Below are positions 16,595-25,529 of a stretch of 51,636 bases of DNA, one piece after another; position 1 is the stretch's first letter; each line of letters opens with the position of its first letter. Under the pieces are notes generated by a model. That model searched no databases. It was not told the origin of the DNA and saw only the letters and a program-made list of their open reading frames with translations. This DNA comes from Algoriphagus terrigena DSM 22685. GTDB taxonomy: Bacteria; Bacteroidota; Bacteroidia; Cytophagales; Cyclobacteriaceae. The stretch is taken from NCBI RefSeq assembly GCF_000429445.1, contig NZ_AUBW01000030.1, forward strand, positions 1 through 51,636, given 5' to 3'. Made by a program: the position numbers and the translations under genes.

Positions 16595-16625
16595 TAACTC
16601 CAACATCCCTTCCAACTTCTAACCC

Positions 16626-17822
16626 ATGAACATTTTCGTAATCAATTCAGGCAGTAGCTCTATAAAGTATCAGCTGATATCCATGCCGGAAGCGACGGTC
16701 ATCTGTACAGGAATGGTGGATCGGATTGGATTGCCCGGTTCTGAGGTGAAATACAAGGCTTATCGGGCTTCTGGAGAAATTGTAAAAAATGAAATCCGGC
16801 CGATCCCCGACCATTCCGAAGGTCTGAAGCTGGTGGCGAAATTCCTGACAGACACAGAGATTGGCGTGATTTCGGACCCGGATCAGGTACATGTGGTCGG
16901 ACACCGGGTAGTTCACGGAGGGGAAAAATTCTCCCAAACCCAATTTATTACCGAAGAAGCCAAAGCCAAAATCAAAGATCTTTTTCCTTTGGCACCACTT
17001 CACAATCCGGCAAACTACCTGGGAATTGAAGTGGCGGAGAGCATTTTTGCGCAAGCAAAGCAGATTGCAGTATTCGATACGGCTTTTCACCAGACCATGC
17101 CTCCGGTCGCTTTTCGGATGGCGATTCCCCATGAATACTATGAGAAGGATGGGATTCGGGCCTATGGCTTTCATGGCACCAGTCACAAATACGTCTCGGA
17201 GAAAGCAGCGGAATATTTGGGGAAAAAGAACTCCAAAGTCATCACCATCCATCTCGGAAACGGCTGCAGTATGGCTGCTGTGAAAGATGGAAAGTGCATC
17301 GATACCAGTATGGGCTTGGGCCCGATGAACGGCCTGATCATGGGAACACGGGCCGGAGATGTAGATCAGTCGGTGATTTTTTACCTAGTCAATCAGCTAG
17401 GTTACTCACTGGATGAGGTGAACACGGTACTGAACAAAAAAAGCGGAATGCTCGGCCTGACGGGCTTTAGCGATATGAGGGACATCAGGGTGCGATATGA
17501 TGCGGGGGAAAAGGCCGCAATTCTTGCTTACCAGTTGTATGCGTATCATATCCAAAAGTTCATCGGATCGTATGCTGCGGCCTTGAATGGACTGGATGCA
17601 ATTGTTTTCACAGCTGGAGTGGGAGAGAACGACGTCCTGACCCGAAAGCTGGTGTGTACCGAGATGGACTTCTTGGGAATCAATTTGGATGAGGAGAAAA
17701 ATGCAGCTCGATCGGCTGATTTGAGAGCCATCAACACCGTGGACTCACCGGTCAAAGTGCTGGTCATCCCGACCAACGAAGAATTGGAGATTGCCAGACA
17801 GTGCTTTGAGTTGCTGCATTGA
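16626..17822 (+). CDS. ackA: Acetate kinase
   Basis: A 398-residue enzyme converting acetyl phosphate and ADP to acetate and ATP, in the cytoplasm. Family signatures are at the expected places: VINSGSSSIKYQL (5-17), VVGHRVVHGG, FDTAFHQTMP, YGFHGTSHKYV, ITIHLGNGCSMAAV, SMGLGPMNGLIMGTRAGDVD and FTAGVGEN. The length is standard for the family. It follows pta, and the spacer holds a hairpin-forming repeat, so either co-transcription or a separate promoter is possible. Confidence 0.97.
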   Translation: MNIFVINSGSSSIKYQLISMPEATVICTGMVDRIGLPGSEVKYKAYRASGEIVKNEIRPIPDHSEGLKLVAKFLTDTEIGVISDPDQVHVVGHRVVHGGEKFSQTQFITEEAKAKIKDLFPLAPLHNPANYLGIEVAESIFAQAKQIAVFDTAFHQTMPPVAFRMAIPHEYYEKDGIRAYGFHGTSHKYVSEKAAEYLGKKNSKVITIHLGNGCSMAAVKDGKCIDTSMGLGPMNGLIMGTRAGDVDQSVIFYLVNQLGYSLDEVNTVLNKKSGMLGLTGFSDMRDIRVRYDAGEKAAILAYQLYAYHIQKFIGSYAAALNGLDAIVFTAGVGENDVLTRKLVCTEMDFLGINLDEEKNAARSADLRAINTVDSPVKVLVIPTNEELEIARQCFELLH

Positions 17823-17855
17823 GGCCTTTTGACCGAAACATCTTGAAATCGATCA

Positions 17856-17884
17856 TTGAGAGCAATTTTGAACGTCTATCTTTG
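17856..17884 (+). promoter_or_regulatory. Bacteroidota-type promoter before the amidohydrolase gene
   Basis: TTG (17856-17858), 18-nt spacer, TATCTTTG (17877-17884), matching TAnnTTTG. The start codon is about 90 nt downstream. Confidence 0.5.
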
Positions 17885-17973
17885 GGCTTCTATCTCCGAG
17901 TGTCAACCTAAAGTGGTTTTCAAAAACGTGACACTGAAAAGATTTTTATCACCCAATAAGAAAAATTGATTGT

Positions 17974-19428
17974 ATGAAGTTGTTTTCCAAATGCTATCTC
18001 ATTGTCACATTAGTATTGCTATCGGTGATAGCTCGAGCCCAGGGCTTACCCCAAGAGCAGTTTTTGATCTATAATGCGCAGATCGTAGATGTCTTGACAG
18101 GCAAGATCAAGAGCGAAAGGGCGGTGTTAGTCAAGGGCGACCAAATAAAAGCTTTGGGAGACTTCGACCAGCTGAGCAAAGGCGTACCCAAATCGCAGCA
18201 GCTCGATGCAAAGAATAAGTTCATCATCCCGGGTCTTTGGGACATGCACATACACCTGGAAGGGCAGGGGCTGGAGGAAGATAATCAGGCTTTGCTTCCG
18301 CTATTCATCGCCTTTGGCATCACGACGGTGAGGGACTGTGCAAGCGACTTGGGCGAGACGGTTTTGCAGTGGAGAGATGAGATCAACGAAGGGGAATTGT
18401 TTGGGCCGAACCTGTTTACAGCCGGGTTAAAGCTCGAGGGGAAGAATTCGTCCTGGAAGGGAGACCTTGAAATAGAAAATGAAACCGAGCTTGCCCTCAT
18501 GATGGATAAGCAGGATGTTTGGGCTCCGGATTTCATCAAGATTACGGATAACAAGCTGCATGGAGAGCTTTTTTTAAAAAGTATCCAAGCCGCCCATGAT
18601 CGGGGCTATGTCGTCTCTGGCCACGTGCCGATCGATCTCACGCTGGAGGAAATGGTGGATGCCGGTTTTTCGAGTGTGGAGCATGCTAGCTACCTTAATA
18701 GATTGGGATACGATCAGGAGGGGATTGTGGCGCAATTGAGAGCCGGAACGCTGACCAGTGCGCAAGCCAGCGCGCTCTACAGAGGTGAATTTGACCAACA
18801 GAAGGCAGATCGTAATTATAAGATACTGGGTGACAAGGGGCTGTTTGTGACGCCAACCTATATCGGAGCACGACAGATGTCCTACAGTGATCAGGAGAAT
18901 CATCTGTTAGACAGCATGATGACTACCTATTTGACAAAGGCCTACACGGCCGAATATCTTAAAAGGCTTGAGCGGGTGAAAAACGAAACGCCTGAGCAGA
19001 TGAATGAACGTAAGCGAAACTACCAATTCAACATTTCGCAGCTCCTCCATTACCAGGATGCCGGGATCACGATACTCGCCGGCAGCGATGGTGCAGTACT
19101 CAATGCCCTGGTTTATCCTGCCCAGTCCCTGATCCAAGAACTTCAGATATTCCAAGACGCTGGCCTGAAGCCGATAGATGTCCTCCGCGCCGCTACGATC
19201 AATGGTGCACGGTTTCTGAAAAAGGACCCGGAAATGGGTTCCATAGACGTAGGCAAGCGTGCAGATTTGGTAATACTTGACAGTAATCCACTGGAAAACA
19301 TCAATGCCACTACCCACATCAGTGGCGTATTTACCAAGAGCAGCTACTTGGGAAGAGCGGATTTGGATAAAATCCTTTCAGACGCGAGAGAGACCAAAAT
19401 AAGACTGGATAAGTCGAGAGAAAACTAA
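17974..19428 (+). CDS. Secreted amidohydrolase-family metal hydrolase
   Basis: A 484-residue protein with a signal peptide (1-22, SVIARAQG). The amidohydrolase fold is shown by GLWDMHIH (His92, His94), a candidate carbamylated lysine in DFIKITDN (Lys189), VSGHVP (His217), SVEHASYL (His237) and ILAGSDGA near residue 370. The C-terminal strand VGKRADLVILDSNPLENI completes the composite beta domain. Relatives include imidazolonepropionase-like and Xaa-Pro dipeptidase-like enzymes; the substrate cannot be told. The signal peptide places it in the periplasm or outside. It stands alone with its own TAnnTTTG promoter. Confidence 0.92.
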   Translation: MKLFSKCYLIVTLVLLSVIARAQGLPQEQFLIYNAQIVDVLTGKIKSERAVLVKGDQIKALGDFDQLSKGVPKSQQLDAKNKFIIPGLWDMHIHLEGQGLEEDNQALLPLFIAFGITTVRDCASDLGETVLQWRDEINEGELFGPNLFTAGLKLEGKNSSWKGDLEIENETELALMMDKQDVWAPDFIKITDNKLHGELFLKSIQAAHDRGYVVSGHVPIDLTLEEMVDAGFSSVEHASYLNRLGYDQEGIVAQLRAGTLTSAQASALYRGEFDQQKADRNYKILGDKGLFVTPTYIGARQMSYSDQENHLLDSMMTTYLTKAYTAEYLKRLERVKNETPEQMNERKRNYQFNISQLLHYQDAGITILAGSDGAVLNALVYPAQSLIQELQIFQDAGLKPIDVLRAATINGARFLKKDPEMGSIDVGKRADLVILDSNPLENINATTHISGVFTKSSYLGRADLDKILSDARETKIRLDKSREN

Positions 19429-19559
19429 CCCTGGGCGATTGGGACTCAATTTCTGGAGTCGATTACATAGAAGGATTTTACTTGCACCGGACCGATTTGT
19501 GTGGTGTTTTTTTAAGTTTTGGCGGGTAGAATTACAAAATAAGGCCGTTGGTTTTCAGA

Positions 19560-19594
19560 TTTGCTGGCGGCCTGATTTAATATCCGTAGCTTTG
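19560..19594 (+). promoter_or_regulatory. Bacteroidota-type promoter before the DnaJ-KTSC gene
   Basis: TTTG (19560-19563), 23-nt spacer, TAGCTTTG (19587-19594). The start codon at 19616 is 21 nt further on, which supports that start over the upstream frame extension from 19439. Confidence 0.65.
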
Positions 19595-19615
19595 CGGGAT
19601 TTTAAAAATGAAGCG

Positions 19616-20065
19616 ATGAAGCGAATCAATGAGTATAAGAAGATTTTCAATGTGGAGGAACCCCTTGATCTGAAACAATTGAAGACTACCTATAGAAACT
19701 TGGTGAAAGAATGGCATCCTGACAAATTTCTCGAAGGAGATGAGAGAGCAGCCGAAGCCAGAGAGAAAAGCACAAAGATCATCGATGCCTATCATTTTTT
19801 GGTAAGCATCGCACCGGAAACCCACGCGGCCAATCTGGAGGAATATACCAAGACCGCCACCGAATCGGGGATCGCTGACTTTCATTACAAAAACCAGCTG
19901 CTCGAAATCACTTTCTTGGATGGTAATACCTACGAGTATTTTGGAGTGACCAAGAATATCTACAACAAGTTTTTGAATGCTGACAATGCGTATCGCTTTG
20001 CCAGAAGAAATATCCTGAACTCACACCTTTACCGAAAATCCAAAAAGACGCTGGAGGAAGCCTAA
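19616..20065 (+). CDS. DnaJ-KTSC domain protein
   Basis: The frame is open from 19439, but a promoter at 19560-19594 and the J-domain start argue for ATG 19616, giving 149 residues. The N-terminal J domain (about 5-65) keeps the HPD tripeptide at 34-36 (EWHPDKF) that stimulates DnaK-type ATPases. The C-terminal KTSC domain (about 85-145) contains LLEITFLDGNTYEYFGV and LNADNAYRFARRNI. KTSC is linked to nucleic-acid or lysyl-tRNA-synthetase-associated proteins, without an established activity. It is probably a specialised Hsp70 co-chaperone; the client is unknown. Confidence 0.88.
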   Translation: MKRINEYKKIFNVEEPLDLKQLKTTYRNLVKEWHPDKFLEGDERAAEAREKSTKIIDAYHFLVSIAPETHAANLEEYTKTATESGIADFHYKNQLLEITFLDGNTYEYFGVTKNIYNKFLNADNAYRFARRNILNSHLYRKSKKTLEEA

Positions 20066-20095
20066 CCGGTGGTTGTCAGAGTTTTGAAATAAAAT

Positions 20096-20131
20096 AAAAC
20101 GGGCTTTCTGGATTCAGGAAGCCTGTTTTGT
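20096..20131 (+). terminator. Intrinsic terminator after the DnaJ-KTSC gene
   Basis: AAAACGGGCTTTCTG (20096-20110) pairs with CAGGAAGCCTGTTTT (20115-20129) with two mismatches, followed by a T-rich stretch. Confidence 0.8.
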
Positions 20132-20293
20132 TTCTGCGAAAAAGGAAGTTTTTCAGGAGGTTTTGACCTGGAGTAGTATCCATGCAATGCTTGACTAAAA
20201 GCCAGATGTTGTAACTTTCACTTTTACCCAATCTCAACGCGAAGCCAATGAGCGGCAAGCCGAAAATCCCGATTTTACCCAACCCGAAATAAA

Positions 20294-20749
20294 ATGGAAG
20301 CACTACTTAAAACCTGGAAAACCAGCAGAAACATCTACTTGGATTACTTTGAAAAGTATGATCTCGAGCAACTGAATAAAGTGCCGACAGGATTTAACAA
20401 CAACCTGATCTGGAACATCGGGCACATCATTGTTGCTCAGCAATCCCTGATCTACCGACTGTCAAGCCTTCCAATGAACATCTCCAGTGAGCTATTTGAT
20501 GCCTACAAACCAGGAACCAAACCCGTGTCGCCAACCTCCCAACCGGAGGCAGATGAGTTGAAGACGCTATTGATCTCGCTTGTGGATCAGACGGAGTCGG
20601 ATCTTTCGACCGGGGTATTTCAAAGGTTCACCGGACGACAGACTGCTACAGGGTTTCTTCTGTCTACGCTGGCCGATTCGCTTGAATTCAACAATTACCA
20701 CGAAGGCATACATTTGGGTTATATGCTAAGCCTAAGAAAATTCGTCTGA
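20294..20749 (+). CDS. DinB-family protein
   Basis: A 151-residue four-helix-bundle protein of the DinB/YfiT superfamily. Metal-binding histidines are seen in NLIWNIGHIIVAQQ (His44) and in YHEGIHLGY (His136 and His140), the classic H...HxxxH arrangement. Members bind Zn or Ni; many act as thiol transferases (bacillithiol or mycothiol type) and others have no known reaction. The C-terminus after the last helix is short. A bidirectional terminator separates it from the convergent efflux genes. Confidence 0.9.
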   Translation: MEALLKTWKTSRNIYLDYFEKYDLEQLNKVPTGFNNNLIWNIGHIIVAQQSLIYRLSSLPMNISSELFDAYKPGTKPVSPTSQPEADELKTLLISLVDQTESDLSTGVFQRFTGRQTATGFLLSTLADSLEFNNYHEGIHLGYMLSLRKFV

Positions 20750-20771
20750 AGTCGTTTTTCCCTGAAAATCG

Positions 20772-20805
20772 AAAGGGCTGAAAAACTCAATTTTCAGCCC
20801 TTTTT
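20772..20805. terminator. Bidirectional terminator between the DinB and TolC-like genes
   Basis: AAAGGGCTGAAAA (20772-20784) and TTTTCAGCCCTTT (20791-20803) form a 13-bp stem with A and T runs on opposite sides, so it can stop transcription from both directions. Confidence 0.88.
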
Positions 20806-20823
20806 GATTTGGTTAAGTCCGAG

Positions 20824-22209
20824 TTACCAGCCTCCGCCGAGTGCCTTGTAAAGTCTCACTGTGGAGGTCAATTGATACTGAAGTGCCAGGGATTTTTCAA
20901 ATTCGGAATAATACAGTTCCCGCTCGGCATCCAAGACTTGCAGGAAAGAGGTGTAGCCGTTGTCATATAGCGCTTTGGAAAGCATCAATGACTTGGTAGT
21001 AGCGGTGACCTGCTCCACTCTGGCGTCATATTCATTGGAATAAGTCCGGATTTCTGCGAGGGAATTTTCTACCTCTGCAAATGCCTCCAAGATTGTCTGT
21101 TCGTAGTTGTAAGCATATTGCTTGGCACGGGCGCGTTCAGCTTCTACCCTTCTTTTATTTTGGCCGAATTGGAAAAGCGGACCTGCCAGTTGGCCGGTGA
21201 CCGAACCCAAGACTGCGCCTGATACAAACAATTTGGAGATGTCCGGGCTGGCAACTCCAAAGAAGCCGGTCAGGCTCAGGGAGGGAAATCGCATTGCAAC
21301 AGCGACACCAATTCGCTCGGTCTGGGCGACCAAAAGTTGCTCAGCTTGGACGATGTCTGGCCGTCTTTCCAGTAGCTCCGAGGGCAATCCGGTCGGGATG
21401 TCCAATGGGAGTTGCTGCTGATCATTTTGAAGGCCTCTGACGATGGGAGAGTAAGTTTTTCCTGTCAGTACACCGAGAGCATTTTCCACAAAGATCATTT
21501 CGCGTTCCAAACTGTACATCCCTGCTTTGGCGTCGGCGGCAATCTGCTCCGCTTGGAGCTTGTCCAATTCTGATACGTCCCCTTTTTCAAATCGGAGATT
21601 AATGATTCTCAGATATTCCAATCGGGTTTGATAGGTTCGCTCCGTGATTCGATAGCGATCATCCAAACCTCGCAGGTTGAAATAAAGCTCGGCAACCTGT
21701 GCGATCACGCTGATGAAGATCGATTTTCTGTTCTCTTCCGAAGCCAACAATTCAGCGTAAGCTGCACGGTTGGCATGTCTGAGTTTTCCCCAGATGTCGA
21801 TCTCCCAGGAGATATTTCCCAACACATTGTAGGAATTGGTATTGAATCCGACGCCTGCCTCCTGAGCCCGATCTCCGAAATCCGAAGCTCTTGCGGATGC
21901 TCCATATCCGATGGCAGGACCCATGTTGGCCTTGTTGTAGCCCAGAATCGCCTGTGCCTCTTCTACCCGAGCCATTGCAGTCAGTAGATTCAGGTTGGAA
22001 TCGACCGCATTTTGGATCAGAGACCGAAGTACGGTATCCTGGTATACGTCCCACCAAGCAAGGTTGGAGATAGAATCGGGATTTCCCACAGGTTGAAAAT
22101 ATCCCTCCGGAGTTTTGGTTTCGACCGTTTCAGGTCGGGAATACTTTGGCCCAACTGCACAACCTGCCAGAACCAACAAGATGAATATCGGTATGATTAG
22201 ATTTTTCAT
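20824..22209 (-). CDS. TolC-like outer-membrane efflux lipoprotein (NodT/OprM type)
   Basis: I choose ATG at 22209 because it gives a signal peptide with lipobox LVLAGC (Cys17); the frame to 22326 adds a poor N-terminus. The product has 461 residues. Two OEP repeats are visible, with ARVEEAQAILGYNKANMGP and ELLERRPDIVQAEQLL, the latter the hallmark of the family. The C-terminal YTSFLQVLDAERELY motif is also typical. It forms the trimeric outer-membrane exit duct for the adaptor and pump encoded upstream. It lies 118 nt after the pump gene; the gap holds a GC-rich hairpin. Confidence 0.95.
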   Translation of the reverse strand: MKNLIIPIFILLVLAGCAVGPKYSRPETVETKTPEGYFQPVGNPDSISNLAWWDVYQDTVLRSLIQNAVDSNLNLLTAMARVEEAQAILGYNKANMGPAIGYGASARASDFGDRAQEAGVGFNTNSYNVLGNISWEIDIWGKLRHANRAAYAELLASEENRKSIFISVIAQVAELYFNLRGLDDRYRITERTYQTRLEYLRIINLRFEKGDVSELDKLQAEQIAADAKAGMYSLEREMIFVENALGVLTGKTYSPIVRGLQNDQQQLPLDIPTGLPSELLERRPDIVQAEQLLVAQTERIGVAVAMRFPSLSLTGFFGVASPDISKLFVSGAVLGSVTGQLAGPLFQFGQNKRRVEAERARAKQYAYNYEQTILEAFAEVENSLAEIRTYSNEYDARVEQVTATTKSLMLSKALYDNGYTSFLQVLDAERELYYSEFEKSLALQYQLTSTVRLYKALGGGW

Positions 22210-22244
22210 GGGTTCTAATTGAATTTTAACAGCCGCATAGCCTG

Positions 22245-22265
22245 TCCCGTCCGCTGCGGAGCGGG
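22245..22265. repeat. GC-rich hairpin between pump and channel genes
   Basis: TCCCGTCCGC and GCGGAGCGGGA form a near-perfect stem with one bulged base inside the otherwise AT-richer spacer of the efflux operon. It could modulate the relative amount of TolC-like protein or be a repeat. Confidence 0.5.
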
Positions 22266-22327
22266 AGGATTTTCCAGAGGCAAGAATCATCTCTTCGTGG
22301 GGCCCTTTCTTCGTGCTCGATTTCATA

Positions 22328-25300
22328 TCAATGAGTCGGTTCAGAAGGTGAGACAGCAGGAGAAGCCGGTGGGGTCGGTTTCTTTTTCTTTCCGATACTT
22401 TCGATCAAGACATACAAGCCCGGCACGATGATTACCCCGATGATAGTTGCGATCAACGTGCCGCTGAAGACGGCCATTCCCATGACCTTTCTGGCTTCGG
22501 CGCCTGCACCACTTGCCGTGAGCAATGGAACTACCCCGAGCATAAAGGCAAATGAAGTCATCAGAATGGGGCGAAGTCGCAGTTTGGCAGATTCCATCGC
22601 TGCTTCGTAAAGTGATTTGCCCTGCTCTTCGTGGAGCATCTTCGCAAATTCGACGATGAGGATGGCGTTTTTCGCAGTCAAACCAATGAGCATCACGAGT
22701 CCGATCTGCGCAAACACATTGTTTACATAACTGACGCTCCAAAGTCCGCCCAGCCAGAGTCCGAGGAATGCCCCAAACACCGCAGCCGGTACACCGAGTA
22801 GCACAGAGAAAGGCAGGGTCCAGCTTTCATATTGAGCCGCTAGGATCAAGAAGACAAAGACTAAAGCCATTAGGAACATGGTGCCCCCGGTACCTTCCGC
22901 GGCCTTCTCCTGATAAGACATGTTGCTGAACGCCATGCCGATTTCCTGAGGCATGGTTGCCGCGACTTCTTCGAGCGCTTGGAGTGCGTCCGCTGAGCTA
23001 AATCCTTCCTTGGGCGCTCCGGAGATTTCCGCCGCCCGATACATGTTGAATCGGTTGGTGTAGGAGGGACCGGTGATGTCCTCGACCACGACTAAAGTGC
23101 TTAACGGGATTATTTCACCGGTTTTGCTTCGCACATAATAGCTGGCCAAGTCATCCTCACCCAATCTGTTTTGACCTTCCGCCTGCACAAAGACTTTGTA
23201 TTGGCGGCCGAACCTGTTGAAATCATTGACATAAGCGCTACCGAGATAGGTAGACACGGTGCTGGTAATCTCAGAAAGGTCTATCCCCATCTTCTCAGCT
23301 TTGTCGTAGTCGATCTGGATTTTTTTCTGAGGAACGTTCGATCGGTAAAGCGTGAAAATGTTTCCGATTTCGGGTCTTTTGCGCGCTTCGGCCATGAAGA
23401 CTTTGGCCTGCTCGTCCAAAAATTGAGGACTGTTGCCGGAGCGATCCTGGAGCTGCAGGGTGAAGCCCGCTGAGGTTCCCAGACCCTCGATCGGCGGAGG
23501 ACCAAAGGCAATCGCCGTCGCTTCGGTGATCGTTTGTCGGAAAGCCTGATTGGTTTCAGCGATCAGTTGTTTGGCGGTTTTGGTCCGCTCTTCCCAAGGT
23601 TTCAGCGATACGAAGACGAAAGCGTTGTTGGTAGAATAAGCCGTTGTCAACAAGCTGTAGCCCAATACCATCGTTGAATATTGGATTTCTTCGTGCTCGC
23701 CCAGAATCGCTTCGATCTTTTTAGCGACTTCATCCGTGCGTTCCATAGAAGCCGCATCCGGCAACTGCATATTGATCAGGAAGTAGCCTTCGTCTTCTTC
23801 AGGCACGAAGCCGCCTGGAATTCCTCCATTTAGGAGGAAAATCCCACCGATTACAAAGCCAATGATGATCAAGGAACGGATGGATTTTTTTGCAACCGCA
23901 CCTGCGATGCCGGTATAGCCCAGTGTAAACTTGTCAAAGCCTCTGTTGAAAGCGTTGAAGAAGCGTTGAAGCCAACCGTTCGATTCTTTCTTAGGTTTCA
24001 AAATAATGGCGGACAAAGCTGGGCTCAAGGTCAAGGCATTGAATGCGGAGAACAAAACCGAGATAGCGATGGTGATCGCAAACTGCTGATAAAGTCGACC
24101 CGTAATGCCGCCTGCAAAAGCGACCGGTACGAAAACAGCGGCAAGAATCAAGGCAATGGCGACGACCGGACCGCCCACTTCTTTCATTGCTTTTTGGGTA
24201 GCCTCTTTTGGTTTCATGCCGTGCTCGATGTTGTGCATGACGGCCTCGACCACCACGATCGCATCATCGACGACGAGTCCTATGGCGAGGACTAGCCCCA
24301 GAAGCGAAAGCACATTTACCGAAAAGCCCAAAATCGGGAAGATAATAAATGTCCCCAGCAAGGAAACCGGAACGGTCAGCAATGGGATCAACGTCGCCCG
24401 CCAGTCTTGTAGAAACAGGAACACGACGATAATCACGAGCGCTACCGCTTCAAAGAGCGTATGGACGATCTCCGAGATGCCGACGGAGATAGCCCTGGTG
24501 GTATTTAGCGCGATGTCATATTTCAGATCCTCGGGGAAGAAACCCTCCAGATTTGCCATGGTGGTCTGCACCGCCTCCGATACTTCCAAGGCATTGGAGC
24601 CTGGGATCTGGAAGACCACGATGGAAGCGGCTGGCTTGGTATTCAGCCTACTGGTGGAGTTGTAGTTGTCGAGGCCAAGTTCCAGTCGGGAGATGTCTTT
24701 GAGACGTACAATGGAGCCTTTATCATCCGCTTTGACGATGATATTGCCAAATTCTTCCTCAGTGATTAGTCGCTCTTGGAGTGTAACCGTGTAGGTGTAT
24801 TCCACTCCCGCGGGGGTAGGCGGAGCTCCGAACTTTCCGCCGGGAGCGATCGCATTTTGCTTTTTCACCGCATTTGACACGTCATTGACCGTCAGATTAA
24901 GCTTGGTAAGCAGATCTGGATCAAGCCAGATTCTCATCGAATAATCCGCCCCGCCAAACAAGAAAACGTCACCTACACCTCTGATTCGCTTGAGCTGATC
25001 GACGATGTTGATGTTTGCGTAGTTGTTGAGGAAAAGCCCGTCGTAGGTTGCATTCGGCGAAGAAAGCGACACCAGCATCAGCGGGAATACAAGCGATTTT
25101 TTGGTAGTCACTCCGAAGTTTTTGACTTCAGTCGGCATCTTGGCGCTGGCCTGCGAAACCCTGTTTTGGGTCAGCATGTTGGCATTGTCCAAGTTTGTAC
25201 CTACTTCGAAGGAAACCTGAAGAGTAAGTGATCCATCGGAGCCGTTGATGGACTTCATGTAGAGCATCTCTTCTACACCGTTTACCTGCTGCTCAATCGG

Positions 25301-25489
25301 TGTGGCAACGGCCTGTTCGACGTTGACAGCGTTGGCACCGGTAAAGGTCGTGGTCACCTGGATCATCGGAGGGGTGATGTCCGGGTACTTGGAGATGGGG
25401 ATGCCGCTGAGTGTAATCAATCCCATGATGATCATCAGGATCGAGATCACCATGGCGACTATGGGTCTTCGTATAAAAAACTCACTCAT
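22328..25489 (-). CDS. RND multidrug efflux pump, HAE1 (AcrB/MexB) type
   Basis: A 1053-residue inner-membrane proton/drug antiporter. It starts MSEFFIRRPIVAMVISILMI, the AcrB-like N-terminus. Helix 4 carries the adjacent aspartates in AIGLVVDDAIVVVEAV, and helix 10 the conserved Lys in LIGLTAKNAILIVEFAK. The porter domain includes FPLMLVSLSSP and PPPIEGLGTSAGF, as in the hydrophobe/amphiphile exporters. The length matches AcrB (1049). It is the second gene of a three-gene operon: adaptor, pump, outer-membrane channel. Substrates are not predictable, though the full tripartite set points to broad amphiphile efflux. Confidence 0.97.
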   Translation of the reverse strand: MSEFFIRRPIVAMVISILMIIMGLITLSGIPISKYPDITPPMIQVTTTFTGANAVNVEQAVATPIEQQVNGVEEMLYMKSINGSDGSLTLQVSFEVGTNLDNANMLTQNRVSQASAKMPTEVKNFGVTTKKSLVFPLMLVSLSSPNATYDGLFLNNYANINIVDQLKRIRGVGDVFLFGGADYSMRIWLDPDLLTKLNLTVNDVSNAVKKQNAIAPGGKFGAPPTPAGVEYTYTVTLQERLITEEEFGNIIVKADDKGSIVRLKDISRLELGLDNYNSTSRLNTKPAASIVVFQIPGSNALEVSEAVQTTMANLEGFFPEDLKYDIALNTTRAISVGISEIVHTLFEAVALVIIVVFLFLQDWRATLIPLLTVPVSLLGTFIIFPILGFSVNVLSLLGLVLAIGLVVDDAIVVVEAVMHNIEHGMKPKEATQKAMKEVGGPVVAIALILAAVFVPVAFAGGITGRLYQQFAITIAISVLFSAFNALTLSPALSAIILKPKKESNGWLQRFFNAFNRGFDKFTLGYTGIAGAVAKKSIRSLIIIGFVIGGIFLLNGGIPGGFVPEEDEGYFLINMQLPDAASMERTDEVAKKIEAILGEHEEIQYSTMVLGYSLLTTAYSTNNAFVFVSLKPWEERTKTAKQLIAETNQAFRQTITEATAIAFGPPPIEGLGTSAGFTLQLQDRSGNSPQFLDEQAKVFMAEARKRPEIGNIFTLYRSNVPQKKIQIDYDKAEKMGIDLSEITSTVSTYLGSAYVNDFNRFGRQYKVFVQAEGQNRLGEDDLASYYVRSKTGEIIPLSTLVVVEDITGPSYTNRFNMYRAAEISGAPKEGFSSADALQALEEVAATMPQEIGMAFSNMSYQEKAAEGTGGTMFLMALVFVFLILAAQYESWTLPFSVLLGVPAAVFGAFLGLWLGGLWSVSYVNNVFAQIGLVMLIGLTAKNAILIVEFAKMLHEEQGKSLYEAAMESAKLRLRPILMTSFAFMLGVVPLLTASGAGAEARKVMGMAVFSGTLIATIIGVIIVPGLYVLIESIGKKKKPTPPASPAVSPSEPTH

Positions 25490-25529
25490 AGTGCTGGAGT
25501 CAGATAGTTAGAATTAGGAGAGAGCTGCT

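Noticed and set aside
15641..16615. Minus-strand open frame of 324 codons over pta and the pta-ackA spacer
   Set aside because: Its N-terminus (FDVRHSILKRNNEYRM) is translated low-complexity repeat; the rest is antisense to pta.
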